A stretch of DNA of 64,000 nt from the NCBI GenBank assembly GCA_003216795.1, contig QCIH01000004.1, forward strand, positions 34,306 through 98,305. Direction: 5' to 3'. The translations under genes and the position numbers were made by a program. The stretch is from Prochlorococcus sp. AG-402-K16. Lineage in GTDB: Bacteria > Cyanobacteriota > Cyanobacteriia > PCC-6307 > Cyanobiaceae. Position 1 is the stretch's first letter, and each line of letters opens with the position of its first letter. The notes under the pieces are model-generated. The model was not told the origin of the DNA. It did no database searches and was given only the letters and a program-made list of their open reading frames with translations. Of this stretch, positions 61,471 to 64,000 are shown in pieces.

Positions 61471-61569
61471 TTTAAAAAATATTTTTTACTTTTGATTAAT
61501 TAAATCTCTCCATAAGCAAGCCATCACATAAAAGAAAGAAAGACTTGAAAAGGTTAGGAGAAAAAAAGA

Positions 61570-61688
61570 ATGGGTCAATTTTCTATAACTAAATTAATCC
61601 CAATAATCCTGAAGTAAAACCAACAGCCGAAAAGAATGTGAACTCAATCAAATCTCTTGGAGCAGAGTTCATAAAAAAACCGATTTGA
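61570..61688 (+). pseudogene. Possible small gene with a 1-nt frameshift
   Basis: ATG after AGGAG. The frame begins MGQFSITK. One base missing near 61593 would join it to INPNNPEVKPTAEKNVNSIK, SLGAEFIKKPI. The case is weaker than the other two frameshifts because no long homopolymer is involved. Confidence 0.35.
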
Positions 61689-61697
61689 GTCATGATT

Positions 61698-61892
61698 TTA
61701 TGACTTGAGAGAATCTCTTAAATCAAACTTTTCAGCTTTTTCAATTTGACACTCAGTATCATCTTCAGCACATTTGATTTCAGCTTTTTTGTTTATGTGG
61801 CTACTACAACCGCCTGCTATGACTGGTAAACCGGTCGTAGCCGTAAAACCAGTTAAACATGCAAAAGCTATATAAGGAAAAAGTCTTTTCAT
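61698..61892 (-). CDS. Probable secreted Cys-rich small protein
   Basis: 64 aa, ATG start. Signal sequence (LFPYIAFACLTGFTATTGLPVIA), then GGCSSHINKKAEIKCAEDD(T)ECQIEKAEKF with three Cys, and an acidic tail. Probably disulfide-bonded in the periplasm. Confidence 0.65.
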   Translation of the reverse strand: MKRLFPYIAFACLTGFTATTGLPVIAGGCSSHINKKAEIKCAEDDTECQIEKAEKFDLRDSLKS

Positions 61893-62093
61893 TTAATTGT
61901 TACTTTATGTAAACTTATTATGTTACATAAAAAGCTCAAGTGTGAGTAGCTGATAATTCGCGTGCACCCCATACCAATCATCTAAAGTGATTTAGCGAAC
62001 CTATGGGTTTTATAATTATCTGAGTATTTTTACTTATATGTTGAGTTGAAGACTTTAAATAATTAATGTTTGTTTTGGGTTTATATATAAGTC

Positions 62094-62249
62094 ATGGATA
62101 AAGAACATTTAATTGATTTAATATCTAATAGCATTATTTCTGAGATTAAAGATCTCGAAATTAATGAGGAAAAATTGATTGCAAATAATTATTTAAATAA
62201 TCTCAATTTAAATCAGCTTAGAATAATTTCTAAAGAATTTATTTTGTAA
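62094..62249 (+). CDS. 51-residue helical protein, paralogue of 26529
   Basis: ATG start. MDKEHLIDLISNSIISEIK ... NLNLNQLRIISKEFIL. Same length and ends as the 26529 gene. Function unknown. Confidence 0.75.
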   Translation: MDKEHLIDLISNSIISEIKDLEINEEKLIANNYLNNLNLNQLRIISKEFIL

Positions 62250-62327
62250 TTTTTATTGAATATTTATTTAAATAAATGAGATTTTCTTTACTATCATTTG
62301 AATTTTAATAAGTTAATACCTTTTAAT

Positions 62328-62513
62328 ATGAATGATTCAGAACAATTTAAACCTAGCCTTAAACAAATAAATGAGGATATCAGACCTACATGGGAAGATA
62401 TCAAAAAACAATCAGAAGTTTTAGTTAACAAACTTGGTTGCCCTAGATCATTTGTAGGAGGGATGCTTCATGCAATAGCAAGCGACTTCTCTGATATGAA
62501 AACTTGGGAATAA
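62328..62513 (+). CDS. 61-residue soluble protein
   Basis: From ATG 62328 (a TTG 10 codons upstream is less likely). Helical, with NKLGCPRSFVGGMLHAIAS and an acidic start. Its stop abuts the next ATG. Confidence 0.65.
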   Translation: MNDSEQFKPSLKQINEDIRPTWEDIKKQSEVLVNKLGCPRSFVGGMLHAIASDFSDMKTWE

Positions 62514-62663
62514 ATGAAAAACTTATTACTTACACCACTTTTCAAACTATTCAAAAAAAGCACTTTCCTCTTATCACTAAATCAAAACTCGTGCCCTGTT
62601 TTAGATGCTGAAGACATAAAAAAGCAAGAACAGAAAGAAGCTATTGAAAGGTTGTACCCGTAA
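62514..62663 (+). CDS. 49-residue protein, paralogue of 56247
   Basis: ATG directly after the preceding stop. PLFKLFKKSTFLLSLNQNSC, then PVLDAEDIKKQEQKEAIERLYP. The copy at 56247 differs in a few residues only. The shared downstream flank leads into the EVE gene. Confidence 0.72.
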   Translation: MKNLLLTPLFKLFKKSTFLLSLNQNSCPVLDAEDIKKQEQKEAIERLYP

Positions 62664-62786
62664 ACTTTTAACAGAAATGTATCAGATCATATATACGATG
62701 CAGCACGGTCCTATGCACCCCCATGCCACCCATTACTTTCCTAAATTGTGACTTTGATGGATAATAAACATATTAAAAAAAATCTG

Positions 62787-62808
62787 ATTCTAGCAAAATT
62801 CTAGCAGA
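62787..62808. repeat. Two tandem 11-bp repeats
   Basis: ATTCTAGCAAA followed by ATTCTAGCAGA, 24 bp before the EVE ATG. Same unit length as the repeats at 56652 and 59132. Confidence 0.5.
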
Positions 62809-62831
62809 TAAATTCCTCCAATTCCCTTGAT

Positions 62832-63290
62832 ATGACTGAAGAAAAGTTTTGGCTAATGAAAAGTGAGCCTGATGCTTACAGCATAGATACTTTAAAAAAT
62901 GACGGTGTAACTTTATGGGATGGAATAAGAAATTATCAGGCTCGAAATTTCATGAGAAAAATGAATAAAGGAGATAAAGTTTTTTTCTATCATTCGAACT
63001 GTAAACCCCCAGGTATTGTCGGACTTATGGAGGTAATAGATCTAAATATTGTGGATCCTACTCAATTTGATCAAGATTCAAAATATTTTGATCCAAAATC
63101 GAAACCTGATAATCCGAGATGGGATTGTGTAAAAGTAAAATATAAAAGTAAGTCAAATAAGATTTTAAGTTTACCTGAATTGAAGATTTTATTTAATGAA
63201 GAGGAGTTATTAGTTGTAAAAAAAGGAAATAGGTTATCTATATTACCCGTTAGAAATGATATAGCAAAAATACTGCTTGAAAAAATATAA
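62832..63290 (+). CDS. EVE-domain protein
   Basis: 152 aa, ATG start. FWLMKSEPDAYSIDTLKNDG, then WDGIRNYQARNFMRKMNKGDKVFFYHSNC and VGLMEVI are the EVE fold, a PUA-like domain that binds modified bases in RNA or DNA. Full family length. Two truncated relatives lie at 56564 and 59047. Confidence 0.92.
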   Translation: MTEEKFWLMKSEPDAYSIDTLKNDGVTLWDGIRNYQARNFMRKMNKGDKVFFYHSNCKPPGIVGLMEVIDLNIVDPTQFDQDSKYFDPKSKPDNPRWDCVKVKYKSKSNKILSLPELKILFNEEELLVVKKGNRLSILPVRNDIAKILLEKI

Positions 63291-63296
63291 AAATTT

Positions 63297-63548
63297 TTAA
63301 TCCTCAAAACTCATTGAAAACATATTGCCAATATAGAGTCTTGTTAAATCCCTATTTTGAAATCCTTTCTGCATCAAAAATCCTGCAATAGCTGCTTGTA
63401 GTATCCGGTATTGATCCCAGTTTGGATGCTGCTCAACGAATTCTTTCATAGCCTTTTGAAGATTTTCTTGAAGTTCACATTTGAAACTTATTACTTCATC
63501 TTTATGACTTAATACTTTTGAATTTTTTTCGTAATTTAACTCTTGCAT
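63297..63548 (-). CDS. DUF2811-family protein
   Basis: 83 aa, ATG start. VISFKCELQENLQKAMKEFV, HPNWDQYRILQAAIAGFLMQKG and TRLYIGNMFS match the cyanobacterial DUF2811 pattern. Function unknown. Convergent with the EVE gene, 6 bp apart. Confidence 0.82.
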   Translation of the reverse strand: MQELNYEKNSKVLSHKDEVISFKCELQENLQKAMKEFVEQHPNWDQYRILQAAIAGFLMQKGFQNRDLTRLYIGNMFSMSFED

Positions 63549-63746
63549 ATTAAAAAAACTTTATTGGAAATTTAAATCTACAAGATGTAGTTTTCTCCAA
63601 AATTACTGAATCGTCAACAAGCATCATTAAGAGACAGTCTCAGGTTATAGAATAATGAGAATTCAGTCATAAATAAGGGAGTCATGGAAATCAATTTTGT
63701 AAATTTAAATCTTGCTTAAATATAAAGATTTATATAAAATCAGAAG

Positions 63747-63810
63747 TTTTCCACATGCTTTAGATCATCAGATATTTTTTTTAAAAAAACTGTGGAAAAG
63801 TTGTGAAAAA
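63747..63810. promoter_or_regulatory. Cluster of three DnaA-box-like 9-mers
   Basis: TTTTCCACA at 63747-63755, TGTGGAAAA at 63791-63799 and TGTGAAAAA at 63802-63810 all fit the cyanobacterial DnaA-box form. They lie in the AT-rich gap 63549-63862, which holds no gene. Three boxes are too few to call an origin. Confidence 0.45.
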
Positions 63811-63862
63811 TTTTTTTTTGGAGGGGGAAATATTTTCTAAAATTTCCAATTTTATTTATCTT

Positions 63863-64000
63863 TTAATCCATTGATTCCCACATGTTTTTTATTTCATAAA
63901 ATAAATTTTGTGCTATTGGTATCGGCCAATACATCTCGAAGGATCTAGTTTGATCTTGACTTTCAAAAACAAATCTTAAACTCCACTCATACTTTTTACC
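63863..64000 (-). CDS. C-terminal part of a gene running off the window
   Basis: The last 45 codons of a minus-strand gene whose start lies beyond the right edge. KYEWSLRFVFESQDQTRSF, EMYWPIPIAQNLFYEI, ending NMWESMD. A soluble, Trp/Tyr-rich protein. Family not recognised. Confidence 0.6.
   Translation of the reverse strand, partial: GKKYEWSLRFVFESQDQTRSFEMYWPIPIAQNLFYEIKNMWESMD

Noticed and set aside
63747..63810. Chromosome origin
   Set aside because: Only three DnaA-like boxes and no dnaA or dnaN in the window.
1..64000. CRISPR array, prophage, integrase or insertion sequence
   Set aside because: No regularly spaced repeats with unique spacers and no transposase, integrase or phage structural gene was seen.

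Overview
The window looks like the chromosome of a high-light-adapted Prochlorococcus. The DNA is very AT-rich, genes are short and closely packed, five high-light-inducible (hli) genes are present, and the core genes (petF, PSII S4-domain protein, serA, truB, murD, rnz) are of cyanobacterial type. The strain cannot be fixed from sequence alone.

Layout. 0-22 kb is mostly ordinary core genome: methyltransferase, truB, SpoIID-like protein, rnz, pentapeptide protein, petF, prmA, serA, PSII S4 protein, tRNA-Val, a PNPOx-like protein, DoxX, an unusual photolyase-like protein, a stand-alone DNA-ligase adenylation domain, an SDR, murD, pirin, DUF1643/DUF2214, GAF and HI0933-family genes. 22-44 kb is sparse and rich in tiny genes, most of them encoding single-span membrane peptides of 30-60 residues. 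Within it lie two fatty-acid desaturases, the first hli genes, an LptF/G-type permease, a DUF1543 protein, a cupin and a LOG-family gene. 44.9-50.9 kb is a minus-strand block whose order matches the Ni-dependent guanidine hydrolase locus of cyanobacteria: gdmH, HypA-like, HypB-like, ABC binding protein, permease, ATPase. A Rieske oxygenase is coupled to its 3' end. 51-64 kb is again a small-gene zone with many paralogous micro-proteins, a second hli pair, a dispersed hairpin repeat, truncated copies of an EVE-domain gene, candidate structured RNAs and a small cluster of DnaA-like boxes at the right edge.

How the genes work together. The clearest pathway is guanidine use: import by the ABC transporter, Ni insertion by HypA/HypB and hydrolysis by GdmH. 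The Rieske enzyme may act on a related N-compound. The hli peptides and desaturases fit light and temperature acclimation. Tiny genes often overlap by ATGA or TAATG, which suggests translational coupling. The many paralogous pairs of micro-genes, the remnants, and at least two likely 1-nt frameshifts indicate ongoing duplication and decay.

Limits. Function calls come from motifs and remembered family features, with no database search. Genes under about 60 codons were found by reading frames by eye and are less certain. RNA calls rest on visible stems and terminators only.
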